From Limosilactobacillus sp. (lineage in GTDB: Bacteria; Bacillota; Bacilli; Lactobacillales; Lactobacillaceae): a DNA stretch of 64,000 nt. Position 1 is the stretch's first letter; each line of letters starts with the position of its first letter. Location: assembly GCF_022482365.1 (NCBI RefSeq), contig NZ_JAKVPE010000001.1:558001-622000 (forward strand), read 5' to 3'. The position numbers and the translations under genes were made by a program. Positions 45,437-56,173 of this stretch are shown one piece after another. The notes beneath the pieces are model-generated. The model was not told the origin of the DNA, searched no databases, and saw only the letters and a list, made by a program, of their open reading frames with translations.

Positions 45437-46715
45437 CCTAAATTTCAAGAATAAGTTAGCCACTGGACTCAAATAAATAATACTGACCAATTGATTATTG
45501 GTTGATGGAGCTGTGATATCTCTTGGTAGAAGGCCTTACGATAGATATCCATTGACGAATGTCCATTAAACATAGCTCGTGGATAGTGATTCATCCAATC
45601 ATTAGTCGCTATGATCTGAGCACTACTATAGTTATTTATAGCTTCACCTTTGGTAATCTCCTTGCGGAGAAACCGGTTATTGATCTCATTGGATCCACGT
45701 TCCCAAGGGGAATACGGATCAGCATAGAAAACATGATCGTGAACTTGTGTTAACTCACTAAATTCTGAACCGTTGTCAGAGGTTATTGTCTTAAAAATGC
45801 GATAGTAAGCATCTGTGCCCATTTTCTGGCGCAAATTTATAAAGAACTGATTTACTGCATGCGCAGTTTTACCAGCAATTTTACTCGTGATATTAACTCG
45901 TGAAAGGCGATCAGTCATTACTAGTACAACACTGTCATTACCGTTTTTCTGTCCCTGAACTGTATCCAGTTCCCAATGGCCAATTTCGGACCGTTGGTCC
46001 GCAGTTTGAGGTCGTTGAGCAATATTAGGCCCTAAGCACCTTTTAGCTTGCGGATGAGTTTGATGATGCTTACGTTTAGGTTTTTCAAAGAGGTCTAAAT
46101 TGGACGTACGAAGCACACCCTCATTAATCCATTGATATAAAGTTACAACCGACTTTGGGATCAGGGTGCCATCATTCATTAAATCTCGAGCCTTATAAAT
46201 AACCGCTTGTGGGGAGTAATGGTGGTCGTCAAACTCACCAAGCATTAGCTGATCAGCTAATCGTAAAAATTGCTTTGAAGAATAATATAAGCGACGACGA
46301 CCAGAATGGCGGTGATGTTCAAGATATGTGGCCTGACCAGCTTCATAACTATAGATGTAGTAAGAATATTCGTAAATCTTACCATTAGATTTTTGACGAC
46401 GAAGTTGGCGGACCGTACCACGGTTGAGCTCGTTATTAATTGTTTGATGATTAACTCCTAATTGGCGACCAATTGCGCGATTGGAAAGTCCTTGCGACTT
46501 TAAAGTCGCAATCATCACACGTTCTTCTTTAGTAAGATGAGCATTCTTTTTATGAGTAGTCAATAAAATAGTAGACATGGTATCATTTAAGTGCGTCATT
46601 TGACGGACATCCTTTCATATAGGTTTGGTTCACTTAATATGATACCTGATGTCACGCCGAATGGCGTTTTTTATTTACCACCAACTGGGTGGCTAACTTC
46701 ATTCTATAATCTACC
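45437..46715 (-). mobile_element. IS30-family insertion sequence, copy 2 (complete, 1279 bp)
   Basis: Full length, same ends as copy 1, in minus orientation. The flanks (GATTACTTT on the left, AATACTTATG on the right) share no 13-bp repeat. The left flank is the rmlB leader; the right flank is the broken acyltransferase gene. The lost duplication indicates an adjacent deletion or recombination. Confidence 0.93.
45469..46599 (-). CDS. IS30-family transposase (copy 2)
   Basis: Identical in its translation to copies 1 and 3. It points toward rmlB, so readthrough could transcribe rmlB. Confidence 0.95.
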   Translation of the reverse strand: MTHLNDTMSTILLTTHKKNAHLTKEERVMIATLKSQGLSNRAIGRQLGVNHQTINNELNRGTVRQLRRQKSNGKIYEYSYYIYSYEAGQATYLEHHRHSGRRRLYYSSKQFLRLADQLMLGEFDDHHYSPQAVIYKARDLMNDGTLIPKSVVTLYQWINEGVLRTSNLDLFEKPKRKHHQTHPQAKRCLGPNIAQRPQTADQRSEIGHWELDTVQGQKNGNDSVVLVMTDRLSRVNITSKIAGKTAHAVNQFFINLRQKMGTDAYYRIFKTITSDNGSEFSELTQVHDHVFYADPYSPWERGSNEINNRFLRKEITKGEAINNYSSAQIIATNDWMNHYPRAMFNGHSSMDIYRKAFYQEISQLHQPIINWSVLFI

Positions 46716-47061
46716 AATACTTATGAATATACGTCCCTATTAAATATAGGAAAACAAAGTTGACAATCCCGTAACCACCGTCGCTAAGCGGAACCGCAGT
46801 AAAAAAGGTCGGCCAAACATAAAAGAAGAATAGGCCAATTCCCAAAAGGGCCCTAAAACTACTCTGCTTAATGTTACCTGTTACAACATTAAGGAACGGG
46901 ATTGTTAAATATAAAATGCAGTAAATAACAACGAACCACTGACTGAACGAAGCCTCAATGATTCCAATCGCTAAATGAATACTAAATTGCCGCTTTTGCA
47001 AAGCCAAAACCGTTACTAGTGAAAGCAATAAACCCCAAAATATCATTATCAAAAACAATTT
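46716..47061 (-). pseudogene. Acyltransferase fragment, middle part
   Basis: On the minus strand this piece continues the protein of the fragment at 49397-49661: joining across the IS gives KLFLIMIFWGLLLSLV. It carries four hydrophobic helices (GLLLSLVTVLAL, WFVVIYCILYLTIPFL, LLGIGLFFFYVW, IVNFVFLYLIGTYI). The C-terminal part beyond 46716 is missing where IS copy 2 begins. The full gene was a family 3 (OafA-like) membrane acyltransferase. Confidence 0.82.
47049..47061 (+). repeat. 13-bp target duplication, left side of IS copies 3-4
   Basis: TCAAAAACAATTT, identical to 49397-49409. The original acyltransferase contains this sequence once. Confidence 0.9.
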
Positions 47062-48340
47062 GGTAGATTATAGAATGAAGTTAGCCACCCAGTTGGTGGT
47101 AAATAAAAAACGCCATTCGGCGTGACATCAGGTATCATATTAAGTGAACCAAACCTATATGAAAGGATGTCCGTCAAATGACGCACTTAAATGATACCAT
47201 GTCTACTATTTTATTGACTACTCATAAAAAGAATGCTCATCTTACTAAAGAAGAACGTGTGATGATTGCGACTTTAAAGTCGCAAGGACTTTCCAATCGC
47301 GCAATTGGTCGCCAATTAGGAGTTAATCATCAAACAATTAATAACGAGCTCAACCGTGGTACGGTCCGCCAACTTCGTCGTCAAAAATCTAATGGTAAGA
47401 TTTACGAATATTCTTACTACATCTATAGTTATGAAGCTGGTCAGGCCACATATCTTGAACATCACCGCCATTCTGGTCGTCGTCGCTTATATTATTCTTC
47501 AAAGCAATTTTTACGATTAGCTGATCAGCTAATGCTTGGTGAGTTTGACGACCACCATTACTCCCCACAAGCGGTTATTTATAAGGCTCGAGATTTAATG
47601 AATGATGGCACCCTGATCCCAAAGTCGGTTGTAACTTTATATCAATGGATTAATGAGGGTGTGCTTCGTACGTCCAATTTAGACCTCTTTGAAAAACCTA
47701 AACGTAAGCATCATCAAACTCATCCGCAAGCTAAAAGGTGCTTAGGGCCTAATATTGCTCAACGACCTCAAACTGCGGACCAACGGTCCGAAATTGGCCA
47801 TTGGGAACTGGATACAGTTCAGGGACAGAAAAACGGTAATGACAGTGTTGTACTAGTAATGACTGATCGCCTTTCACGAGTTAATATCACGAGTAAAATT
47901 GCTGGTAAAACTGCGCATGCAGTAAATCAGTTCTTTATAAATTTGCGCCAGAAAATGGGCACAGATGCTTACTATCGCATTTTTAAGACAATAACCTCTG
48001 ACAACGGTTCAGAATTTAGTGAGTTAACACAAGTTCACGATCATGTTTTCTATGCTGATCCGTATTCCCCTTGGGAACGTGGATCCAATGAGATCAATAA
48101 CCGGTTTCTCCGCAAGGAGATTACCAAAGGTGAAGCTATAAATAACTATAGTAGTGCTCAGATCATAGCGACTAATGATTGGATGAATCACTATCCACGA
48201 GCTATGTTTAATGGACATTCGTCAATGGATATCTATCGTAAGGCCTTCTACCAAGAGATATCACAGCTCCATCAACCAATAATCAATTGGTCAGTATTAT
48301 TTATTTGAGTCCAGTGGCTAACTTATTCTTGAAATTTAGG
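47062..48340 (+). mobile_element. IS30-family insertion sequence, copy 3 (complete, 1279 bp)
   Basis: Complete, with the same ends as copy 1. Its right end joins directly to an internal part of a fourth copy instead of to chromosomal DNA. Confidence 0.95.
47178..48308 (+). CDS. IS30-family transposase (copy 3)
   Basis: Intact 376-residue DDE transposase, the same in translation as copy 1. Confidence 0.95.
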   Translation: MTHLNDTMSTILLTTHKKNAHLTKEERVMIATLKSQGLSNRAIGRQLGVNHQTINNELNRGTVRQLRRQKSNGKIYEYSYYIYSYEAGQATYLEHHRHSGRRRLYYSSKQFLRLADQLMLGEFDDHHYSPQAVIYKARDLMNDGTLIPKSVVTLYQWINEGVLRTSNLDLFEKPKRKHHQTHPQAKRCLGPNIAQRPQTADQRSEIGHWELDTVQGQKNGNDSVVLVMTDRLSRVNITSKIAGKTAHAVNQFFINLRQKMGTDAYYRIFKTITSDNGSEFSELTQVHDHVFYADPYSPWERGSNEINNRFLRKEITKGEAINNYSSAQIIATNDWMNHYPRAMFNGHSSMDIYRKAFYQEISQLHQPIINWSVLFI

Positions 48341-49396
48341 AGGACTTTCCAATCGCGCAATTGGTCGCCAATTAGGAGTTAATCATCAAACAATTAATAA
48401 CGAGCTCAACCGTGGTACGGTCCGCCAACTTCGTCGTCAAAAATCTAATGGTAAGATTTACGAATATTCTTACTACATCTATAGTTATGAAGCTGGTCAG
48501 GCCACATATCTTGAACATCACCGCCATTCTGGTCGTCGTCGCTTATATTATTCTTCAAAGCAATTTTTACGATTAGCTGATCAGCTAATGCTTGGTGAGT
48601 TTGACGACCACCATTACTCCCCACAAGCGGTTATTTATAAGGCTCGAGATTTAATGAATGATGGCACCCTGATCCCAAAGTCGGTTGTAACTTTATATCA
48701 ATGGATTAATGAGGGTGTGCTTCGTACGTCCAATTTAGACCTCTTTGAAAAACCTAAACGTAAGCATCATCAAACTCATCCGCAAGCTAAAAGGTGCTTA
48801 GGGCCTAATATTGCTCAACGACCTCAAACTGCGGACCAACGGTCCGAAATTGGCCATTGGGAACTGGATACAGTTCAGGGACAGAAAAACGGTAATGACA
48901 GTGTTGTACTAGTAATGACTGATCGCCTTTCACGAGTTAATATCACGAGTAAAATTGCTGGTAAAACTGCGCATGCAGTAAATCAGTTCTTTATAAATTT
49001 GCGCCAGAAAATGGGCACAGATGCTTACTATCGCATTTTTAAGACAATAACCTCTGACAACGGTTCAGAATTTAGTGAGTTAACACAAGTTCACGATCAT
49101 GTTTTCTATGCTGATCCGTATTCCCCTTGGGAACGTGGATCCAATGAGATCAATAACCGGTTTCTCCGCAAGGAGATTACCAAAGGTGAAGCTATAAATA
49201 ACTATAGTAGTGCTCAGATCATAGCGACTAATGATTGGATGAATCACTATCCACGAGCTATGTTTAATGGACATTCGTCAATGGATATCTATCGTAAGGC
49301 CTTCTACCAAGAGATATCACAGCTCCATCAACCAATAATCAATTGGTCAGTATTATTTATTTGAGTCCAGTGGCTAACTTATTCTTGAAATTTAGG
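48341..49396 (+). mobile_element. IS30-family insertion sequence, copy 4 (left 223 bp missing)
   Basis: It starts at the AGGACTTTCC point of the element (matching 47285 of copy 3) and runs to the right end, 1056 bp. It lacks the left repeat and the transposase start. The 13-bp duplication lies after its right end, so copies 3 and 4 are bounded by one duplication pair. Confidence 0.93.
48342..49364 (+). pseudogene. 5'-truncated IS30-family transposase (copy 4)
   Basis: Lacks the first 36 codons including part of the helix-turn-helix. The DDE residues remain. An internal ATG at 48588 gives 258 residues, but no ribosome site is apparent. Confidence 0.9.
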
Positions 49397-49409
49397 TCAA
49401 AAACAATTT
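49397..49409 (+). repeat. 13-bp target duplication, right side of IS copies 3-4
   Basis: TCAAAAACAATTT, identical to 47049-47061. Confidence 0.9.
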
Positions 49410-49661
49410 AACGACCTTTGACAAATTAACTCTTGTCCGCTTGTAAGAGAAGTAACCCGTAATGATAACAAAGACGTTTACCGCAATAATACAAAGCGAT
49501 TCGATGAAATGGCTCAAATAGTAATTAATGCTACCTGACTGAACATGGTCCAATGCACCGCCCATCCAACCATTGAGATAGTGCAGTACAATCACCATTA
49601 AGATAGCTACAATTCGCAATAATTCGATATTGCTTTGACGAACTTTACCTGTTTTTTCCAA
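49397..49661 (-). pseudogene. Acyltransferase fragment, N-terminal part
   Basis: The start MEKTGKVRQSNIELLRIVAILMVIVLHY has the hallmark of family 3 acyltransferases: R-x-x-A and a His in the first helix (LRIVAILMVIVLHYLNG). The second helix (LCIIAVNVFVIITGYFSY) follows. The frame is cut after RVNLSKVVKLFL by the IS pair. It would add acyl groups to a surface polysaccharide; the gene cannot function now. Confidence 0.85.
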
Positions 49662-49681
49662 TTTTCCTTCTCCAATAACTT

Positions 49682-50326
49682 CTATTGCTTATCTTCCCAG
49701 ACCTTCTCCAGCATCTGGTAGCGCAGGTCGCCCACCAGGCTGACCTGGTAGTCAGCACCCTTCAGCTCCGTGGCATCCCCGACACCGATCGTCGTCAACC
49801 CGGCCGCCGTGGCCTGCCCCAGGTCCGTCGGCTTCGTCACGACGGCAATGCTGCCAGCGGCCGACACGTCCAGCTGGTCCACCAGGGCCGTGTATGGGTT
49901 GTCATCCGCATCATCCTTTGGCCCCACCAGGTCTACGTAGCCGTCCAGCTTGACCTGCTTGATCAGGTCCGCCGCGTGCCCATCCAGGTCGTGGATTCCC
50001 ACCTTGACGTAGTGGTCATAGAGGCTGATCACCAGCTGTTGGGCGTTCGGCAGCAGCTTGCTTTCGTCCACCGTTGCCAGAGTCTTCTCGTAGAACTTGT
50101 CCTGCTCGGCCAGGATTTCCTGGCGCTCCGCAGCCGTGGCTGTCTGCTTGAAGTGAGCCAAGACGGCATCCAATACCTGGTCACGACTCTGGCCCTTCAG
50201 CCTCGCCGCCATCTTGCCCGGCAAGCCCATGCCGTACTCGTACATGGCCAGGTCGCGCCAGGCTGCGAACTGCAGCTGGTCGACGTCGACAATAATGTTA
50301 TTTACGTTTAGGATTGCACCCTTCAT
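49682..50326 (-). CDS. HAD-like protein without catalytic aspartates
   Basis: This 214-residue protein aligns with beta-phosphoglucomutase-type HAD enzymes (FAAWRDLAMYEYG, LKGQSRDQVLD, GLTTIGVGDAT). The motif I that should read FDLDGV is LNVNNI, so both Asp are Asn. The later Ser/Thr, Lys and E-D-S motifs are also lost (IHDLDG, DDNPYT, VVTKPTD). It is probably not an enzyme and may bind a ligand or partner. The start directly follows the stop of the 169-residue gene, and the three genes from glpK form a coupled unit. Confidence 0.8.
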   Translation of the reverse strand: MKGAILNVNNIIVDVDQLQFAAWRDLAMYEYGMGLPGKMAARLKGQSRDQVLDAVLAHFKQTATAAERQEILAEQDKFYEKTLATVDESKLLPNAQQLVISLYDHYVKVGIHDLDGHAADLIKQVKLDGYVDLVGPKDDADDNPYTALVDQLDVSAAGSIAVVTKPTDLGQATAAGLTTIGVGDATELKGADYQVSLVGDLRYQMLEKVWEDKQ

Positions 50327-50836
50327 CTACTCTTCCTCCTGATTCTCATCAACAATTTCGATGATTGCGTCCAAGTATTCCGTCAGCAGCTGGCCATCCA
50401 GCGATGACAGCTCCTCCAGGTCCAGTGCCGCTAGCTGTTGGACCTCCATCTTGAGCAGGCGCGGGAAGCTGTTCAGCGGGATCACGGCGCGCAGCTCGTG
50501 GGCGTCCAGTTCCTCCACGGCATCGAGGGCGTCCTCCCTGGTCTCCACCAGCGTCTGGACGTAGAGATTATACATCTGTGGAAGACCCAGGGCATCCGCC
50601 ACCATAATTTGCTTGCGGGACTCCATGAAGTGCTGGTGCCAGGTCTGCATCTTCTGCCAGTAGCTGGCGTAGAGCCGCTCGCTGTCCTCATCCGCCCAGG
50701 TCACGCCGGGCCGGTTGAGGTGCTTCCACTGGTCGAGCATCGTCAGGTAGAGCGACTCCTCACGCGTCAATTCATCCTCGTGACTGGCGTGAATAAAGTC
50801 ACTCAGGTCGGTAATCATCTGTTGGTTATCTGTCAT
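50327..50836 (-). CDS. Hypothetical helical protein in the glpK unit
   Basis: I do not recognise this 169-residue acidic protein. It is helical throughout (YWQKMQTWHQHFMESRKQIMV, LYVQTLVETREDALDAVEELDAHELRAVI, LSSLDGQLLTEYLDAIIEIVDENQEEE). Its ATG directly follows the glpK stop, and its own stop touches the next ATG, so translation is coupled. Confidence 0.65.
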   Translation of the reverse strand: MTDNQQMITDLSDFIHASHEDELTREESLYLTMLDQWKHLNRPGVTWADEDSERLYASYWQKMQTWHQHFMESRKQIMVADALGLPQMYNLYVQTLVETREDALDAVEELDAHELRAVIPLNSFPRLLKMEVQQLAALDLEELSSLDGQLLTEYLDAIIEIVDENQEEE

Positions 50837-52417
<1,581 letters not shown>

Positions 52418-52603
52418 TTAGTTATCGCTAACCATCTTGCCGCCAACGCTGTAGCGGTCCTTTTGCATTTCGTTCAGAACAATGTGCACCCGTTCAGCTG
52501 GAACATTAGCGTTCTTGCAGATGGCAGCCGTAACGTCCTTTACCAGGCCCTTGAGTTGTTCTTCGCTCCGGCCCTCGATCAGGTCGATGTGTACTAATGG
52601 CAT
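52418..52603 (-). CDS. 4-oxalocrotonate tautomerase family protein
   Basis: The 61-residue product starts MPLVHIDLIEGRS, so Pro becomes the N-terminal catalytic base after Met removal, as in the family. GRSEEQLKGLVKDVTAA and VHIVLNEM are conserved parts. The start at 52603 follows AAAGGAGGG; the frame to 52705 has none. Its substrate in lactobacilli is unknown. Confidence 0.9.
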   Translation of the reverse strand: MPLVHIDLIEGRSEEQLKGLVKDVTAAICKNANVPAERVHIVLNEMQKDRYSVGGKMVSDN

Positions 52604-52662
52604 GACAGTGCCCTCCTTTATTGTTTTCCTTAATTTTACCATAGAAAGATAAAAGCGGACAG

Positions 52663-52688
52663 TTCTTCCGTACTTATATAGTAGAAGG
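52663..52688 (+). promoter_or_regulatory. Shared motif, copy C: TTCTTCCGT + TATATA + GTAGAAGG
   Basis: TTCTTCCGTACT, then TATATAGTAGAAGGG, 77 nt ahead of the HicB-like start. An interrupted palindrome (GCACG ... CGTGC, 52693-52720) lies between and could be an operator. Confidence 0.6.
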
Positions 52689-52764
52689 GTTCGCACGAAA
52701 GTCATCCCCTTCGTACGTGCTAAATACGTGTGATAAAATGAAGGGAAGGACGGAGGGAATACTC

Positions 52765-53163
52765 ATGAAAACTACTGACCAAATTGTTGTTTACCCAATC
52801 ATCATCAAATATGAACCCGATGATACCGATTGCCCGTACTTAGTAACCATTCCGGACTTAGATAACGGTATGACCCAAGGAAAGTCCATCGCCGACGCCA
52901 TCGCAATGGCCGAGGACTACATCGGAACGACCAGTCTTGAGGAAAGCCTGCCCACTTCTAATTACGCCTTACCTCAAACCAAGAAAAACGAAACGGTCAC
53001 CCTCGTCCGAGTCAACGTTTCAGAATACAAACGCAAGCACGATAACAAAGTCGTTAAAAAGACCATTACGATTCCAAATTATCTAAACGAATTGGGCAAG
53101 GAAAATGGCATTAATTTTAGTGAAGTCATGACCAACGCTCTAAGAGACAAGTTCAGCATTTAA
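52765..53163 (+). CDS. HicB-like antitoxin, apparently without HicA
   Basis: The start at 52765 (MKTTDQIVVYPIII) follows GGAGGG; an earlier frame start at 52717 has none. The 132-residue protein has the HicB RNase H-like domain (YLVTIPDLDNGMTQGKSIADAIAMAEDYIG) and a C-terminal DNA-binding part (KTITIPNYLNELGKENGINFSEVMTNALRDKF, ribbon-helix-helix-like). HicB neutralises the HicA ribonuclease; no hicA frame is adjacent on either side. It is the third kind of accessory gene with the TTCTTCCGT motif. Confidence 0.82.
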   Translation: MKTTDQIVVYPIIIKYEPDDTDCPYLVTIPDLDNGMTQGKSIADAIAMAEDYIGTTSLEESLPTSNYALPQTKKNETVTLVRVNVSEYKRKHDNKVVKKTITIPNYLNELGKENGINFSEVMTNALRDKFSI

Positions 53164-53196
53164 TCTGAAATTAAATTTTTTAGTTCATTTGCAAAA

Positions 53197-53222
53197 TTCT
53201 TCCGTATTTAAAGGGTAGAAGG
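53197..53222 (+). promoter_or_regulatory. Shared motif, copy D: TTCTTCCGT + TTTAAA + GTAGAAGG
   Basis: TTCTTCCGTATTTAAAGGG then GTAGAAGGAGG. Here the last part is also the ribosome site of the Rpn gene, only 12 nt before the ATG. Confidence 0.6.
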
Positions 53223-53234
53223 AGGAATTTTGCA

Positions 53235-54095
53235 ATGAACAGAATCCAACAAGCCGCCGCCAACTGGCGCAAGGCGGGCCTTGAAAACGACTTTGTCTTC
53301 AGCAAGGTGATGACCGATCCCGAGATCTGCCTGGAGGTCATCCAGAGCATTTTGCCGGGGCTGGCCATCAAGAGCATCAAGCCGCCACGAGCGCAGGAGG
53401 AGATCAACCCCAGCAACGATGCCAAGGGGGTTCGCTTCGACGTCTACACCACGGACGATGCCAACAACCACTACGACATCGAGATGCAGGTAGCCGAGAG
53501 CCCCAACCTCTTCAAGCGCGTCCGCTATTACCAGTCGCTGAACGCCTTCGCTTCGTACGAGCGGGGCGAGAACTACAACTATGCCCACAATTCCTACGTC
53601 ATCTTTATCTGTTGCTTCGACCCGATGGGACTGGGGCGGCAGTACTATTCGGTCAATAAGCGGCTCAACCAGGATCCGGCTTTCTTAGTTTGGGACGGGG
53701 CCACGGACGTCTATCTCAACGTCACCAGCGAGCGCCACGAGGTCCCGGCAAAGTTGCAGACCTTTCTCGACCAGATTGCCGGGCGTTCCGGTGGGCAGGA
53801 AGACGCATTTGGGTTAAAATTAAGACAGAAGATCACGGAAGTTAAGCACAATAAGAAATGGAGGGCGGACTTTATGCGAATGTCTTTAATGGAAATGGAT
53901 CACCAATACGAACTGGATCAGGCGGAAATCAAGGGACGGAACCAAGGAATTGAAAATGACCGACTCAGCTTAATTAACGGCCTTCTCAAGCAGGGGCAAT
54001 CTGAAGATGAAATCATTCATTTCCTAACAACCGTGCTAAACCTTTCTGATGAGCAAGCACGCGCCTACTACCACAAAGCAACAACAAAAGACTAG
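53235..54095 (+). CDS. Rpn-family PD-(D/E)xK nuclease
   Basis: This 286-residue Rpn-like protein has the full active-site pattern: FVFSKVMTDPEICLEVIQSILPG, then the Asp strand RFDVYTTDDANN and HYDIEMQVAES (D ... ExQ), followed by RVRYYQSLNAF. The family is linked to RecA-independent recombination and resembles transposases. C-terminal helices (LDQAEIKGRNQGIEN) are typical. It has a strong ribosome site and its own terminator. The gene at 34116 is a divergent paralogue. Confidence 0.9.
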   Translation: MNRIQQAAANWRKAGLENDFVFSKVMTDPEICLEVIQSILPGLAIKSIKPPRAQEEINPSNDAKGVRFDVYTTDDANNHYDIEMQVAESPNLFKRVRYYQSLNAFASYERGENYNYAHNSYVIFICCFDPMGLGRQYYSVNKRLNQDPAFLVWDGATDVYLNVTSERHEVPAKLQTFLDQIAGRSGGQEDAFGLKLRQKITEVKHNKKWRADFMRMSLMEMDHQYELDQAEIKGRNQGIENDRLSLINGLLKQGQSEDEIIHFLTTVLNLSDEQARAYYHKATTKD

Positions 54096-54114
54096 CCACC
54101 GGTATTTTACCGAC

Positions 54115-54152
54115 TAAAAAAGCCTTCGCAAATCAAAATTGCGAAGGCTTTT
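54115..54152. terminator. Bidirectional terminator between Rpn and antiporter genes
   Basis: GCCTTCGCAA and TTGCGAAGGC pair perfectly around a 7-nt loop, with A-run on the left and TTTTC on the right. Confidence 0.92.
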
Positions 54153-54170
54153 CTACTATTATAATAGGCA

Positions 54171-56000
54171 TCAATTCTTCCGCCGCAATTGGGCCCGGAC
54201 CTCCTCGGCATCGGTGTGGTTTCCGGTGAAGAGAATGTGGTCGCCCAGCTCGATGATCGTGTCACCGTGGGGCGAAATCGGCTTGTGATTGCGGTAAATC
54301 CGGCTGACCGTGATCCGGTCGATAAATGGCAAGGAATGCAGTTCCTGGCCGGTATAGCGCCGGTTGCGGACCGTGGCTTCGAACAGCCCGGCCTCGGTAT
54401 CCGTCAGCATTTCCACGATCGACGGGCTCTCGATCATCGCCCGCATCACGCTGATTTGGACGTTGAAGATGTTGTAGATTTCAATCCCCTGGGCCGTCAG
54501 CTCGTCGATCCGCCGGTGATCCGTCTTCGGGTTCTGCTGGCTGGCAATCACCCGGGTCACCCCGTGGCGCTTGGCAATCCGCGCCAGCTTGGCGTTCTTG
54601 CGGTCATCCTTGAAGGCCGCCACCAGGATGTCCGTGTCGAAGAAATCGTGCTCGTCCAAAGTTGTCTCATCCACCTTTTCTAGGTAGGTCAGATCCCGAA
54701 CCTCGCTGTTGTAGGTCTTGTAATTATCCTGCGAATCGGACACCATCCGGACGACGTACCAATTCTTCGACAATTGCTGCTCGACCGGGACCGTCGCAGT
54801 GTTGGCGCCGAGAATGACGACCCGCTGCTTGATCATGTCGGCCGGCCCCAGCTTGTAAACCGAATTGAAGACGATCGGCCCGAGGATGCAGACGATCACC
54901 GCCGCCAGGATAAAGGCATCCGACTGCGTGCTGGTGATGGCGTGCAGGTTGCGGGCCACCTGCAGCGATGGCAGGACCAGGGTGATTGTCGTCACGGTCA
55001 GGAACCCGCCGGCAAATGAATTCCGCTTCGAAAAGCGCCGCGAAAAGATCAGCACCGTCGGCATCTTCGCCAGGATAAAGCCAGCTACCAGCACCGGAAT
55101 CAGGGCCAGGGCCCGTGGGTTGGCGAAGAGCTGCTTGATGTCCAGCTTCACCCCGGTCATGATGAAGAAGAACGGGATCAAAAAACCGTACCCGATCGAG
55201 GTCAGCTTCTGTTGGGTGTCTTCGCTGGGCTCGAGCAGCTTCATGACCATCCCCGCCAAGAAGGCCCCGAGGATGTTCTCGGCCCCGACTCGCTCGGCAA
55301 TCGCCACCAGGGTGAAGATCAGGAAGAAGGCCAGTCGAATGTCCAGCTGGGTCGTCGCCTTCGAAATCTTATTAAACCAGATGAAGGGCTGCTTAAACCG
55401 CCGCAAGAGGAAGATCGCCGCCAAGAAGAGCAGGACGATCAGCCAGAGCCGGCTCGCATTGCCCCCGTTGATCGAGGCGTAGACGGTCAGCGACAGCATC
55501 GGCACGACTTCCCCCAGGACCGCCGTCAGCAGGATCGTCTGCCCCGCCGGCCGGCCCAGGATCTCCTTTTCCTTCAGGGTCGCAATCACCACGCCAAGGG
55601 CGACCGTCGAAAAGAGGATCGTGGTCAGGAAAATATCGTTGAAGAGCCCCAGCCACTTCAAAATTACCCCAAGGACCGCCGCGGTGATGAAGACCAGGCC
55701 GAACGCCTGCATTGCCAGGTTGACCGGTGACTTGGGATTCGGTGCCGCCCCGGCCTGCCGTTTGAAGAGGTCGAAGTTGATTTCCATCCCCGATAAGAAC
55801 ATCAACATCATCGTCCCCAGGGTCGCCATCATGTTGAGTCCCTGGGTCGGGTTGACCCAGCCGAAGACGCTCTTGCCGATGATGATCCCGGTGACGATCT
55901 CGGCCACCGCTGTCGGCACGCTGGCGATCTTGAACCGCGCCATTGCGATCGGGATCACCAGGGCCGCTAACATTACAATCAGGAAAGACAGCCTTTCCAT
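54171..56000 (-). CDS. CPA2-type cation:proton antiporter with RCK domains
   Basis: This 609-residue protein has twelve or so helices of the monovalent cation:proton antiporter 2 family (1-385; LMFLSGMEINFDLF, GAENILGAFLAGMVMKL), then an RCK_N/TrkA-N-like domain from about 393 (RVVILGANTATVPVEQQL) and an RCK_C at about 525-605 (VEMLTDTEAGLFEATVRN). The Rossmann loop GANTATV lacks the usual GxGxxG. It likely exchanges K+ or Na+ for protons. Confidence 0.92.
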   Translation of the reverse strand: MERLSFLIVMLAALVIPIAMARFKIASVPTAVAEIVTGIIIGKSVFGWVNPTQGLNMMATLGTMMLMFLSGMEINFDLFKRQAGAAPNPKSPVNLAMQAFGLVFITAAVLGVILKWLGLFNDIFLTTILFSTVALGVVIATLKEKEILGRPAGQTILLTAVLGEVVPMLSLTVYASINGGNASRLWLIVLLFLAAIFLLRRFKQPFIWFNKISKATTQLDIRLAFFLIFTLVAIAERVGAENILGAFLAGMVMKLLEPSEDTQQKLTSIGYGFLIPFFFIMTGVKLDIKQLFANPRALALIPVLVAGFILAKMPTVLIFSRRFSKRNSFAGGFLTVTTITLVLPSLQVARNLHAITSTQSDAFILAAVIVCILGPIVFNSVYKLGPADMIKQRVVILGANTATVPVEQQLSKNWYVVRMVSDSQDNYKTYNSEVRDLTYLEKVDETTLDEHDFFDTDILVAAFKDDRKNAKLARIAKRHGVTRVIASQQNPKTDHRRIDELTAQGIEIYNIFNVQISVMRAMIESPSIVEMLTDTEAGLFEATVRNRRYTGQELHSLPFIDRITVSRIYRNHKPISPHGDTIIELGDHILFTGNHTDAEEVRAQLRRKN

Positions 56001-56173
56001 TTCTATCGCTCCCTATTCATTGAAATCATTCTTCCTATTATATACTGGCATTTTCCTCTTGCAAACTAGGAAATTTCTATAGTAAACTTATCTAACATCG
56101 TAATTCAAGTAGAAAAGCGTTATAATTTAATTATGTAAACGTTATCAATCTACTTTTTGGAGGAGTTTTTGAT

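Noticed and set aside
45437-48340. Composite transposon made of IS copies 2 and 3
   Set aside because: They enclose only a 346-bp piece of the acyltransferase, the outer flanks share no duplication, and the inner duplication of copies 3-4 is complete on its own.
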